This document shows positions 22,240 to 33,980 of a stretch of DNA of 64,000 bases, in pieces; the stretch's first letter is position 1; each line of letters begins with the position of its first letter. Under the pieces are notes generated by a model that saw only the letters and a program-made list of their open reading frames with translations, was not told the origin of the DNA and did no database searches. Position numbers and translations under genes: made by a program. This DNA comes from Chrysemys picta bellii (Eukaryota > Chordata > Testudines > Emydidae), in NCBI RefSeq assembly GCF_011386835.1, contig NC_088796.1, forward strand, positions 67,531,468 through 67,595,467, written 5' to 3'.

Positions 22240-23449
22240 CACCACTTGCCAATAGCCAAGGAGCTGTTACAGTAGATTTTGGACACCAAGGCGCAAGAAA
22301 ATCCTGGACATGCCCCTTAGATAAGCTCTAGGGATGGTTGTGGTAGTAGGATCTACTATGCTGTTAGTGGATTTCCTTTCACTGGGCTGAGGCACCTATG
22401 CCACTTGTAATGGCTTCATTGATACTTCATGCTCATGGTGCTCCCCTAATGCAATGTGAAATCAGCTCCAGATACTGGAGCACTAATTACAAACTAAAAG
22501 ATTTTTCTTATACTTAGATCTTCAGTTTGTTACATTGTATAATAAAATTTCCTTTGACAGTGCTACTGCTGAGTAAATAATTTTAATAATCTATAAGCAG
22601 TTAGAAATGTATCTATCTTGAAGTCCAAAAATATTATATAAAACATTGTTTTTTTACAACTGTCCTGCCTCTGTCTGAGAGACTTCATACAAGCAAGATG
22701 CATAAATATGATTTTTCAGTATATATCCAAGAAAAACATTTAAAAAGTTGCTTAAAGTCTGACACAGAATAGTGAAAGTAAAAGTATTTTCTGAGATAAA
22801 CATGCACTTCCCCCTGCTTAATTTGATTATGATCAAATGGAACTGAATATGATATTTGTTAATCAACAGATCTGATACTCGTGTCATATCTAATAAATTT
22901 TACTTCGATGGATTTTTCTGGATTGCACATTGTTGGAATTATTAATTATTTTGCCATTGCAGGACCAAATTCTGCTGTTGGATGTTTCTATAGAGAAATT
23001 GGGCTCCGTAATGTTTATTTCTAGTGATACCTGCTCTAGAAAGATCCCAGTTTATATCTGACTATTTGCGGAACTGGCAGTTACGAGAAAAAACTTTTTA
23101 AAAAAGCTCTTGATGAATCATGTAAAGTGAATCTTGAAGTTAGAGACTAGATCTGGAATCCCACTGCCACTTCTACTGAAGCACTTTTCAGAAGTGAATT
23201 GCATTTTGAAAATCTTCCCATATTTGGAAGTTTTACCATTGACTTCAGAAGCTGAGTTAGGCCGGTGCAGAGTGCTCACTTAAATCATTCCACCCTTTCT
23301 TTCTGGGCTTTGGAAGTTTTCTTTTAAAGGTATGAAAATAGAATATCTTTATGGTAAGGGATAATAATTCTTACATGGCATAAAAAACTAATTCTAAAAA
23401 TATTTTCCTATATGGCCCTTGCAATAATGAGTATTTATTTTGCATGTTG
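22240..23449. other. Presumed intron, no recognisable feature
   Basis: AT-rich unassigned sequence up to the target site of the next element. Confidence 0.45.
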
Positions 23450-23910
23450 GTCTAATCCAATGATACTCAGACCTCAATGCTTCAGGAGCCAGATTAGTGA
23501 TCAACATTACCCAGAGGAGCTACAGAAGTGTGAATTCATTGTTTCATTTACTCTTTCTCTATATATAATTATTCTCACAGCAAAATGACTGACCAAGTAT
23601 TCCTCAATTAGCTAATAACACTGCTCTACATCCAAAATGCTTCTGAAATAAATGTAGTCAAACTTTACTAATTCTGGGTCACTGAGAAAGAAAATGATGC
23701 TTAAAATTGTTGATTGGCCCTAGTTTTCAAGAAATGCTATTGGGTCAGTATATACGACCCTTGACTTGGGAATGGTGGAGGATACGTGAGTTATAAAGGG
23801 AAGGGATCTCAGTTTAAACCAGAAATGACTAAAATACATCTTTGACTGGATCTATGAATAAATATGTGACTGGGTTTGGACAGTACTTGCTTTTTAGGCA
23901 AAACAATGAA

Positions 23911-23992
23911 TGATGCAATCTGAAGCTGGTATTGCATCATACATGATATGAATTGCATCATGTTATTCCTAGAAGTCATGGATGATGCAATC
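23911..23992. promoter_or_regulatory. Cluster of four subterminal GATGCAAT boxes
   Basis: TGATGCAATC (23911-23920), ATTGCATCAT (23931-23940), ATTGCATCA (23952-23960) and GATGATGCAATC (23981-23992) lie in orientations + - - +. Clustered short subterminal repeats are typical transposase-binding sites in hAT and other DNA transposons. They could equally act as octamer/C-EBP-like promoter elements for the ORF that begins 140 bases downstream. No matching cluster is seen at the right end. Confidence 0.5.
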
Positions 23993-24129
23993 ATAACGAA
24001 GCTTACATCACCCTTCCGAACAAATTGCCCTATATCAGCTCTAGAAATCATACAGTGTGGTGCTCTCTTATTTGTCAGTGTTTGATTTTTGCAAAGGGAC
24101 ACATTTCCGTTTAGCCAAAGTGAGCAGAG

Positions 24130-25482
24130 ATGCCTCGTACCTGTGTGAACAGTGCAGATAATTTCTGCTATGTTTGTGGTGAAGTGACTTTTGCATCACA
24201 AAAGCGCAGTATAACCACTATGGTTAAGAAAGCCTATCACCTTTCTTTTGGCTGCAAAATTGGAGATCAGGACAAGAGATGGGCCCCACACATATGCTGC
24301 AACACTTGTGCAACAAATCTTCGCCAGTGGTTGAACAGGAAAAGGAAATCTATGCCTTTTGCAGTGCCAATGATTTGGAGAGAGCCAACAGATCATACCA
24401 GCAATTGTTACTTCTGCATGGTGCCTCCAGTTGGGAAAAGGGTGTCAAAGAAGAAAAAGTGGACTGTGCACTATCCAAACATTCCATCAGCTATACGCCC
24501 AGTACCCCACGGAGAAGGACAGCCGGTTCCTGATGCACCAGAATCATTCTCACTTGATTCAGACGAGGAAGAGGATGAAACTTCTGGTCCTGAACCATCA
24601 ATGTCACAGGACCCACATTTTCTCCCATCCTCCTCCTCTGAACCACACCTCATAACACAAGGTGAACTGAATGACCTTGTCAGGGATTTGGAACTACCCA
24701 AGAGTAAGGCAGAGCTGTTGGGCTCCAGACTACAGCAGTGGAATCTCCTGGCAGGTGATGTTAGGGTTTCCATGTTCTGTGACCGTCAAAAGGATCTTGT
24801 CCCATTCTTCTTCATGGAAGGTGATCTTGTAGCCTGCAACAACATCGATGGTGTGATGGCAGCCCTCAACATCGTTCACGATCCACATGAGTGGAGACTG
24901 TTCATTGATTCATCGAAGACGAGTCTTAAAGCTGTTTTACTGCATAATGGCAATGTTTTGCCATCAGTTCCAGTTGGTCATGCAGTCCATATGAAGGAAA
25001 CCTATGACAACATGAAACAACTTTTGAGGTGCATAAACTATGACCAGCATCAGTGGCAGCTTTGTGGCGATTTGAAGGTGGTTGTTCTCTTGCTTGGTCT
25101 GCAGACTGGATACACAAAGTACTGCTGTTTTCTCTGCGAATGGGATAGTTGTGCAAGAGATTCCCACTACATCAAGAAAGATTGGCCACTCCGACAGTCA
25201 TTGGAGCCTGGGGGGAAAAGTGTTCAGCGTCCACCTCTTGTTGACTCAAGGAAGATTTTGTTACCACCCTTACACATCAAGCTGGGTCTGATGAAGAACT
25301 TTGTCAAGGCCATTGACAAAACACAAGCAGCTTTCAAGTACCTCGGTGGAAAATGTCCAAGGTTAAGTGAAGCTAAGATAAAGGAAGGTGTCTTTGTTGG
25401 TCCTCAGATTCGTGAACTTCTTCAAGATGATGCATTTGACCATAATACACTTTATTTATATAACCCTTTTGCTGATTTTTAA
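24130..25482 (+). CDS. Uncharacterised zinc-binding, transposase-like protein, 450 aa, probably C-terminally truncated
   Basis: An intact 450-codon frame with no recognised named family. I recall close relatives as uncharacterised predicted proteins in turtles, arthropods and cnidarians. An N-terminal zinc module, C13-x2-C16 with C57-x2-C60, resembles a ZAD-type treble clef. NCYFC (C93, C96) follows, then an acidic low-complexity linker (about 140-175) and a conserved core. The core has WRLFID (D260), LCGDLK (D314) and CCFLC (C333, C336) in GYTKYCCFLCEWD, then PPLHIKLGLMK (H382). Two acidic residues on predicted strands and an inserted Cx2C suggest, but do not prove, an RNase H-fold DDE nuclease. 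In relatives as I remember them the protein continues about 200 residues with a conserved glutamate-containing segment; here it ends abruptly after FDH. It sits inside a hAT-ended element. Probably a mobile-element protein, not a host gene. Confidence 0.7.
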   Translation: MPRTCVNSADNFCYVCGEVTFASQKRSITTMVKKAYHLSFGCKIGDQDKRWAPHICCNTCATNLRQWLNRKRKSMPFAVPMIWREPTDHTSNCYFCMVPPVGKRVSKKKKWTVHYPNIPSAIRPVPHGEGQPVPDAPESFSLDSDEEEDETSGPEPSMSQDPHFLPSSSSEPHLITQGELNDLVRDLELPKSKAELLGSRLQQWNLLAGDVRVSMFCDRQKDLVPFFFMEGDLVACNNIDGVMAALNIVHDPHEWRLFIDSSKTSLKAVLLHNGNVLPSVPVGHAVHMKETYDNMKQLLRCINYDQHQWQLCGDLKVVVLLLGLQTGYTKYCCFLCEWDSCARDSHYIKKDWPLRQSLEPGGKSVQRPPLVDSRKILLPPLHIKLGLMKNFVKAIDKTQAAFKYLGGKCPRLSEAKIKEGVFVGPQIRELLQDDAFDHNTLYLYNPFADF

Positions 25483-25889
25483 AGTGTTACATAAACAGGA
25501 CAGGTGAAATATTATCATGTAAAGCAACCATAAACACATGAAAAGACCTAGGTTTACAATTTATGATTAAAACTCTACTATCTACACAATATACATAGAC
25601 ATAAAATGTAAAACTTAAATATCTTAGAAACAGTAGCCAATCAGGTGTTTTAATTGTCATATTTGAATTCAGCACATCAAAATACATAATAAATAGCACA
25701 TTTTATCTCTGAAGCAGACGACTTCTCAAAAATTGTAGACCAGTGTAACATAGGAAAAGCATCCTGATTAGTTGTTAATTTCGATTGGTTAATTAAATCA
25801 CACAGTGTTTGAATATTATGTGCCACAAAGAGCTGCGGGAGACACATTAACCTCAGTCTTAAGTATCACTGGTCTAATCTCAATGTCCT

Positions 25890-26520
25890 ATATGAATGTT
25901 GTTCAGTATACATCAAACTACTTAAATGTTCAGCATTATTTTAATATCCAAATTGCTTACCTACACTCTTAAAATCATATGCCCCCTCTGTTCACTGGCT
26001 CTCCCTTCCCTGCACTCTCTTCTCCCACTCCAAATTCCTGCTTGCTTTGTGCAAGTTAACTTTTCCTGTTTGTCTTGGGCAAGTAGACTTTCTCAAGCCT
26101 AGGTTGTAGGATTTCCTTATACTGATGTCACAATTACTTTTTGGGATAGAGTGAAATTCAGATTATATTCTCTCCCGTGCCTTTCTGGCTTCAGTGTATT
26201 GTATTGTGAGGGCAAGCCAGTTTAGGATGTTTATCGTCTTGATTTATAAGCAATACTTCATTGGATAATCCAGAACAAGTGTGATTTATTTATAGACCAT
26301 GACAAAGAAGCAAAGCATGTATATGCAACTTCATACAAGATAAACCTATATTAAAGGAATGTCAAGTTTTCACTGTGAAGCACTCTTCAGAAAATGAAAG
26401 CTGTCTGTAGCTTTGACTTCTTGAGTATTATGTTTTTTACTTTATAGCCACATACTTTGTTTTATAACCTTAGGACAATCTGTTTCAGTCAGATTGTTTG
26501 ACAGGGAATGAGGCAAGCCT
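25890..26520. other. Presumed intron, no recognisable feature
   Basis: Unassigned AT-rich sequence after the element. Confidence 0.45.
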
Positions 26521-26524
26521 GTAT

Positions 26525-26585
26525 AGTGAATTGCAGGCTCACTTAATGCAGTTGTATTGCAGTGAATTGCAGGCTCAGTGAAGCC
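26525..26585 (+). repeat. Short direct duplication
   Basis: AGTGAATTGCAGGCTCA occurs at about 26526 and again at about 26560, separated by 17 bases. A local tandem duplication with no further copies. The following 700 bases hold nothing recognisable. Confidence 0.6.
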
Positions 26586-27286
26586 TCTCTTCAATCATTG
26601 CAAAAACCATATGGTGTATATAATGAATGTAATAGGTTTCTTGGAATAGGATGAATGGTGTTATGGATCACCCCAAAGAAGCTTAGTGTTCTGTTTTTGC
26701 CTCAACTTCAGACTTAGTTTCTCTGTGCCTGAGCTTTATATAAGTGAAATGGGGATAATGCAAATTCCCACTCTTACCAGGATGTCAGAAAAATTCAGGT
26801 GAGGCACCATAGAGAAATCTCTAATGAAAGAGTTAAAACAAACAACCCCCCGAACTCTATTTGATGCAATGTTTGAATGGTAAATGATGTATATGGTGGT
26901 TCACAGAGCATGAAGGAAAAATACTGAACAGCAGTCTCGTTCACTGAGCATTATCAAACTTCTGTACTGATGAGGCACGGGTCCTCTAGAAAAAATATGG
27001 TATGATCACCTAAGACTATCGTGATTGTACATCAGGAGATGTAGGTAAGGTTGCACTGTCAACCTTAAGTTTCTAACATCATGACATTTGAATGGCTTGC
27101 TGTAAAATCTCAACTTTTAAAATGTTTTGTAATTTCCTATATTTTTAAAATGGAAAAATGATGAAACAGAGTTTCCACCATGTTCAATTATAGTTGCTAG
27201 ACAGTGGGAGAAAGCTTTATATGATCCAGTAAAAGTGTAATTAGTGAGGTTGTAACTCACTCCTGAGAATGAAACTATTATATTTC

Positions 27287-27580
27287 ATCAGAAAGGTAAA
27301 AAAAGAAATAGGTAAATTAAGCAGTAATAAGTCACTGGGACCAAATGATAGTCACCCAAGTGTTCTGAAGGAACTCATATATGAAGTTGCAGTACTACTA
27401 ACTGGTATGTAACCCATCACTTACATCAGCCTCTGTACCAGATGACTGAAGATAGCTAATGTAATGCTAACTTTTTAAAAAGGTTCCAGAGGCAATTCTG
27501 GCTTATATGAATGATGTGGAGAAAGTGAATAAGGAAGTGTTGCTTACCCCTTCACATAACGCAAGAACCAGGGGTCACCC
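27287..27580 (+). repeat. Old CR1/L3-like LINE fragment
   Basis: AAGTCACTGGGACCAAATGA, then GTTCTGAAGGAACTCATATA and TGATGACTGAAG-type text correspond to the segment before and into a CR1-type reverse transcriptase (SGPDGxHPxVLKEL). After about 27503 the sequence jumps to a 3' CR1 block (AAAGTGAATAAGGAAGTGTT), so the middle has been deleted. Non-functional. Confidence 0.65.
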
Positions 27581-27589
27581 ACTGTCGGA

Positions 27590-28590
27590 AGATAGTCTGA
27601 CCCAATATGGCCATTCTGACGTTTTTAAGTTAAAACTAATTATAAAAATGACACATTTCTATGCTTCAGCATACATATCAATGCTTGTACCATTGCTAAC
27701 CTAGACATTCAAACAGTTATTTAAACTATGTATTCTACAGGGTGCTTCTTGCCTCACTTTGACTCTGTAGTTGCTGTATGCTGTGCAGGTCTCCAATTGC
27801 TTTTTCAGTGCTCCTCTGGCACACTGAAGGCAGAATCCAACCTTTCTGATTTCTAACTGCTTTCTAATAGTCGAACCTGTCACTAGCCAGCTTATGCAAC
27901 TAAAGGTGCATCAGACTTATTTTTCAGTGTATGCCAGGAAGTCTTCATAGTTGCTATGGGTATGTCTTAAAGTTATGGTGATCAGCTTTACATTATACAG
28001 AAGGTCATCATAGATGGCCATAATATTCCTTTCTGGCCTTGAAAATTTTAATCTAACCACTAAAAAAAAAAATTTTTTTGTGGGTTAATTGTATTTTTTG
28101 TGATCACAAAACTGGGGGGACTGCTGTACTGGCCTGATCCATGTAGAATTGTACCTCAGTTTCTCCATGTGCCATCCTTACTAATCCTTTCTGGGGTGAA
28201 AAGAAGTGCCAAATGGTATGGTTATTTTCTTTGTGGAGGGGCAGGAGAATATATCATGATGTATAGCAGAAGGATTCTACCTTGCATTATTTAATATACC
28301 AAAAAGCTATGTAAAAAGAACATTAAGGTTGGCCTTAATTTGGCCCCCTGTGCTTATGAATTATGATAGTATGTGATCCTGCAATTAAATACTGTTTTTT
28401 CCCCTAGGACCTCTGCTTCAGTCTGTGCATAGGTTGGAAATTTAATATTTTGTTCTCATTGTTAAAAAGTGGTATATGACTTTTTTTTCCTGCACACTGT
28501 TCAAACCCTTGTCTGGATACAGAACTGTTAATTTTCTTATGGGCTTTTCCATGATTCTCATTGCTGTACTATCTGATTGCTTGAAAACAT
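27590..28590. other. Presumed intron, no recognisable feature
   Basis: Unassigned. An A-run followed by a T-run near 28060 forms a simple hairpin. Confidence 0.45.
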
Positions 28591-28592
28591 TT

Positions 28593-28905
28593 ATTTATTT
28601 TAACAACACACCTGTGAAGAGAGGGTATAGTATCCACATTTTACTGATGGGGAACTGAGGCAAGGATACATTAAGGTAAAAATGTGCACCATTTTTGGAT
28701 TCCGATTTTGAGATGCCCAAGACTAGAATTCTCAGAATACTTAGAATTATATAGCACTTCATATGTGAGTGTTCAGCACATCTGCAAATCAGACTCCAGA
28801 GGGAACACACAACTAGTGACAACCTGTGAAAAGTTTGGTGTAAATGACTTACCCAGCATCAAATAGGAATTCTATGGCAGAGGTGTAGAATCCACTTCTC
28901 CAGGG
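28593..28905 (-). repeat. Ancient MIR-like repeat, interrupted
   Basis: ACTGATGGGGAACTGAGGCA near 28645 and GACTTACCCAGCATCAAATA near 28847 match the core and following part of MIR-type SINEs, split by about 170 bases of other sequence. Decayed. Confidence 0.45.
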
Positions 28906-28965
28906 CAACATTCAACTGTCTCGTTCGCTACACATCTTGTAACTTCTGAAACAAATGAGCAGGGC

Positions 28966-29660
28966 CCTACCAAATTCACGGCCATGAAAAACACATCACA
29001 GAATGTGAAATTTTGTCTTTTGTGTACTTTTACCCTATACTATACAGATTTCACGGGGATGACCAACATTTCTCAAATTGGGGGTCCTGACCCAAAAGGG
29101 AGTTGCAGGGGGTCGCAGGTTATTTTAGGGGAGTTTTGGTATTGTCACCCTTTCTCTCTGGCTGGGCGGCCAGAGAAGGGTGGCTGTTGGCCAGGTGGCC
29201 AGCTCTGAAGGCAGCGCCTTGCCAGTAGCAGTGCAGAAGCAATGGTGGCAATACCATACCATGCCACTCTTACTTCTGCGCTGCTGCCTTCAGAGGTGGG
29301 CGGCTGGAGAGTGGCAGCTGCTTACTTAGGGCCCAGCTCTACAGGCAGCAGTGCATAAGTAAAGGTGGCAATATCATAACATACCATCCTTACTTCTGTG
29401 CTGCTGCTGGCAGTGGCTCTGCTTTCAGAGCTGGGCTCTTGACCAGCAGCTGCCGCTCTCCAGCTGCCCAGCTCTGAAGGCAGCGCTGCCGCCAGCAGCA
29501 GTGCAGAAGTAAGGGTAGTAGTACTGCAACACCCCCTACAATTTGTGATTCCCCTCCCCCCCCTTTTTGTGTTAGGACCGTTACAATTACAACACTGTGA
29601 AATTTCAGATTTAAATAGCTGAAATCATGAAATTTACAATTTTTAAAATCCTATGACCAT
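28966..29660 (+). repeat. Turtle repeat with CACGG/CCATGA-type ends
   Basis: Starts GGGCCCTACCAAATTCACGG and ends near CCTATGACCATG. The interior has several diverged internal copies of CAGCAGTGCAGAAGTAAGG-like blocks. The end motif TTCTCAAATTGGGGGTCCTG at 29070 is hAT-like, so one element may sit in another. Non-coding. Confidence 0.5.
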
Positions 29661-29664
29661 GCCT

Positions 29665-31335
29665 CCCTGATCCCCCTGCTCCTTATTTCTCCTGGTTGTC
29701 TGGAGGCTTCCTTGGGGGAAAGGTTTTTATGGTCTTCCTCTCTGTCCCACATCTAGCCTTGCTTGCCCCTTCCCCTGGGGTCCCCAGGAGAACGTTGGCA
29801 TTGGAGCCCAGAATGGGCAGGAGCACAAGGACAAGGCACGCCTGACTCAGTGGCAGTGTTACAGGCTACCACTCCACTCAGTAGCTCTGTTCCAGGCCAG
29901 ACAAGGAGAACCAGCCTGCATTGCTCCTCCTTGCTGGCTCCTGGATTTCTTTAGTCCATGACATTGAGAGGAGCTGCCATGAGTTTGGCAGGCAGAGTGG
30001 GACCTTGGTGCCAGCTGTGCTCTCAGCCATGTGAGTTGTGCACATCTGGGCCTGATTTCTGCGGGTGCAATTGCACCCGGAGACCCTGCAACAGCTACCA
30101 GTGGCTAGAGCATCCATGAACTAGTGTGATGTCCTGAAGACCATTGACCCCACAAACAATGAGTTTCATGGCTTCATCTTTCATCGAGGGTGCTTTTGTG
30201 ATGTGATATGTGCCTTACTGTTCAAGGCATGCCTGACAGTTCTGTGGCTCTATGTCACTGGTGGCTGTGCTCTGGAATTCAGACACACACTTTGAGCAGA
30301 TCTTTTGTTCCTCCAACTTCACAGGAATGTAATTGTGTTGGTGAAGGTGGTAGTGTACAAGTCCAACAAATCTAAAAATGCAGTTTAACACTTCCTTATA
30401 GGGCAGGCAAAAAGATGGTTCAAACCCTCAATTGACATCATAGCTGTGGTTTTGTTCTAGCTAAAACAGTTGTGTACCCAAAGAGGTGCAACTTTATAAG
30501 TGCAATAAATACTGGAACCAAAACTACGGAAGAAAACAGTTACCAGGTACTTGTGCAGGTTCTCTTCTCAAAATCTCACTCTGATAATCCACTTTGGTTT
30601 ACGAGACCACATCTTCCATTTCCTTCTCCAGTGTCAAGTATTCTGTTCCATTTTCTTCCCTTGAATAAAAGAAAAGAAGTAGAGGCTGTGCAGTTTTAGA
30701 TCTGAAGCAATTCAAATGTTTTCACAAAAACGATAAACTTGAGGATGGAGATCTCCTAAATTCTTGCTGTAATGTGCTCTGGAGATCTTGTAATTTCAGT
30801 AGATTAGGCTGAGTTTTATGTACATAGCCCATCAAGACCATTAATAACTGAAGCTTGCCTATTTGAAACATCACTGTCTTCCTCTCCTCACTCCTGCCCC
30901 ATGGGTATTGATGGTGGTAGTGTAGAACACCGATATTACTAATTGGAAAAATGCCTATATTATTTTTTTATATATATTCTGTATGACTCTGTTTCTCTGT
31001 TCAGTTGTTTATTGCTGCCTGTTTGAATACGTAAAGTCAGAGGAGGCTATATAGGGTTTTTACAGAACCGAGGAGGAAAAGGAAACCAATGACCCATTTA
31101 AAGTCAGCCTCAGGTACTCTGTTCTAGAGGAGATAAGGTAACTGATAGCTGGGCCATCAGTTTGTGTGGGGAGGGAGATATTCTGGCTCCATCCAGATTA
31201 GGAGGCTTTACTCTTTCCAAGCCTAAACCTGGGATCAAAGGAGATCTAAAATCTAAATCTAGAAAAGGAGGGGTTTTTGGATGAGCTGGGAGAGATGGCC
31301 TTGGCTGTGTCAGTGAAATAACTGGCAAGCTCGGA
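29665..31335. other. Presumed intron, no recognisable feature
   Basis: 1.7 kb of mixed sequence. The open frames are short and carry no recognisable motif. Confidence 0.4.
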
Positions 31336-31341
31336 AGACTT

Positions 31342-31567
31342 GGCTTGTCTTTGCTACTGGGGAGATCAACACTGCTGCAATCGATGCAGCAGGTGTCAAT
31401 TTAGCAGGTCTAGTGAAGGTAAGTCGACCGGAGAGCATCTCCCGTCGACACAATGCAGTGTAGACAGCAGGGTAAGTCGACCTAAGCTACGTCGACTCCA
31501 GCTACATGAATAGCGTAGCCAGAGTAGGGTAACTTAGGTTGACTTACCCCGGTAGCGAAGACAAGCT
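31342..31567. mobile_element. Harbinger-type MITE
   Basis: Inverted ends GCTTGTCTTTGCTACTGGGG (left) and GCTTGTCTTCGCTACCGGGG (inward from the right) enclose a palindromic, GTCGAC-rich interior. The target duplication is not clear. Non-coding. Confidence 0.65.
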
Positions 31568-31569
31568 CT

Positions 31570-33775
31570 CAGAGACAAAGCAATAAGGTTGCAAGCAGTT
31601 CAGGCTCTTTCTCTTAAGTCAGAAATGAGGAATAAAACAGACCCACCAGTGCTATAAATAGAGAGGTTTAAGCTCAAGAAGGAAATAAGTGTGTAGGACT
31701 CTGGTTTTGTTTTGTTTCTTATATTTTGGCCTGGAGAAAAAGGGCTTGCAGGTCCAAATGCAGTTAGCCCTGTTGAGGTAGCCAGGGTTGATACTCGGGG
31801 GGCTGAACTCAGGTCCTGCTCTGAGAGTGGATGAATTGCAGAATTCTGCCCAAGGAGAGCTAAAGGTCTGAGGCCTGACACCTGGTTGATGTCCCTTCTT
31901 GGGCTCTCGCCGAGTGCAACTGTGCAACCTATATTTACTCCTTCATTCTTATCTGAGCATTATTATTCTAGGAAGCTGAGAAGTAATATAAAAAGTGCTC
32001 AAAAATATGTAAGTGCATGGTGTTATTTTGAACTTGTATAGAGTTCACTATGCCCATCATGTAACTCTCACTTTGAAGTAGAAATAATATCTCATAGACA
32101 GGAACTTTGCTGATAGTTGAATGGTGTGACAAAATTCAAACAAGGATTGACCAGCTATTCAAAAATAGGATTGTAATGATTATACTTTTTCAGCTTCTCC
32201 TGGGTTTCATGCATTGTAATACCATCTTTGGCATGTGCATACCAAAAGTGTACAGCAATTGATGTTATGCACCCGAATTTGCACCTTCTTGAACTTGGCT
32301 TGTGGAATGCAGGTTCCCAGTACAATCATCTCCTCTATCTTCTAGTGATCCAGGAGCCCAAACTAATGGTGGGGAATACCCGATGCTATCTGGAAAAAAG
32401 GTTGAACACAATGGACAATGTTGGGACGAAGAATACATATGGAATATCTTGTTGGTCACCATGTCCCTATCAGAAAAGAATGTTTTCTTCATAGGGAGGT
32501 GTTGCTAATCTTCTGGGCTTGCTGTTAGCAGATCTCTTTACAAACTGGCAAAACACCAAACCATACCTATATTTTTTCTGGGAGTAGGATCCGTTATTTC
32601 ACTCCTAAAGAGACCAAACTTTCTATCTTAGGATCAAGTATTACAACCTAATGTCAGTTCTCTAAATATAATTGCTTGGGGGTTGGGAGGAAAATTCTAG
32701 CCCAGGTTGTGTGCTTGGAGGAAGTGATTCAAATGCTTTTCTCTTCGAAAGGGGACTCTGCATCCCAACTGTTTGCCAGATACTGGAACAGACTCTACCC
32801 CCGATCTTAGACAAAACAAAGAGACAACCCTCCTCTTCCCCCCCAAAACACAACAACCCCCCCCCCCCCCCAAGCTTCTGGAAAAAGCTTCTGGTAATAT
32901 TCTTATTTTCAGTCTATCGAAACCCGTTTCTTAGTCACAACGATATCTGCTAGATGATTTTCAGAACTTATGGCTTTACTGCGGAAGAGCCTCACTGTGT
33001 GCTTCATGATGATAAGATGGTCTTTAAAACAATATCAGAGTTTATTCCAAAAATAGAGACTTCCGTTGACAAGTATCAAGAATGAATTTTTTGTTGTGTG
33101 TAAGCCCAAATCATCTGCTTAAAAAAGCACTTGAAACATGACAAGGCTAGAAGACCACTTCTTTGTTTCCTTTCATTTGAAAAGGAAAGAGTAAAAATTA
33201 TGGAAAACGTGTGTCAGAGTGGATGAGATGTATCTTAGAGGATTGTGAAGCATTAGGTAAAATGGTGTCTTGAGGGTAATGAGGCTTTTTTCACAACATT
33301 ACTATTTCCTGAACAGAGAGGACATCTGCTTCAGTGAAAGATATTTGCAAGGGATCTCTCTTGTCATCACTCCCCTCAGTCACTACAGATAAACTGAACC
33401 TTCAGACATCTCCAGATGCCTGATTGGGGTGAGGGCGCCACTATCAGTAGTAAAATAAAGATTCAGAATTATTTTTAATTTGGCTACTGAGTCTCATTTT
33501 CTTTCTGTTTGTTGCTGCTTGCTTGTTTCCCATTAGTGAAGATATTAAGGAGAAGAATGGAAATTTTATTTTGTTTCTATTTTTTCCCTCAGTATTATCA
33601 CTAATACATTCCTTCCAGTTCAGAACCTTCATTATGCTTAATACCCCTTGAAATAAGCCTAATCCTGTTAAAAGATTGATTTTTCTCATACCTCATGTTT
33701 GGGAGATATTTAAGGGGTTTAATGAGGATTAACTCACCTATTTGTGAACTTATCCCTTCCTAGTACCATAACGTA
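31570..33775. other. Presumed intron, no recognisable feature
   Basis: 2.2 kb including a C homopolymer near 32858. An 88-codon open frame at 32228 has no recognised motif and is not called. Confidence 0.4.
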
Positions 33776-33779
33776 GTTT

Positions 33780-33980
33780 TGACAAGATTCATGGGTCACC
33801 CATTTGAACCGTTGATCGCTCTTCTATTTCATTGTCTGCTAAGATGGCTTTCTTGGTAGCAATAACATTGGAGAAGAGAGCAGGAGAGCTACAAGCTCTT
33901 ATGGTGACCATGACAAATTCAGGCTGGAAATTAGATGATAGTTTCTAACATCAGAGGGATGTTGTTGTGGAACAGCCTCT
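33780..33980 (+). pseudogene. DIRS tyrosine-recombinase fragment, 5' part
   Basis: Conceptual translation around KMAFLVAITLEKRAGELQAL resembles the start of the tyrosine recombinase core of turtle DIRS elements (AFLVAITSARRxxELxAL), whose enzyme integrates a circular intermediate. Degraded. It is separated from the 3' part at 35350-36004 by a solo LTR and a CR1 tail. Confidence 0.65.

Larger units (their letters stand above)
23458..25871 (+). mobile_element. 2.4-kb element with hAT-like ends carrying an unrelated large ORF
   Basis: GTCTAATC is repeated exactly at 23450-23457 and 25872-25879. The ends inside are CAATGATACTCAG (23458) and, inward from 25871, CAGTGATACTTAA; 10 of the first 12 bases agree. 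Ends starting CARTG plus an 8-bp duplication fit the hAT superfamily. About 450 bases in from the left end is a cluster of four GATGCAAT/ATTGCATC boxes (23912-23992). The single ORF, at 24130-25482, is not a hAT transposase by any motif I can see. The element may be an internally deleted or captured-gene derivative, or the founder of a distinct group. Confidence 0.8.

Noticed and set aside
32228..32508. Overlapping 88-, 75- and 68-codon frames
   Set aside because: No recognisable motif, no flanking splice sites of note, and frames on both strands are equally open.
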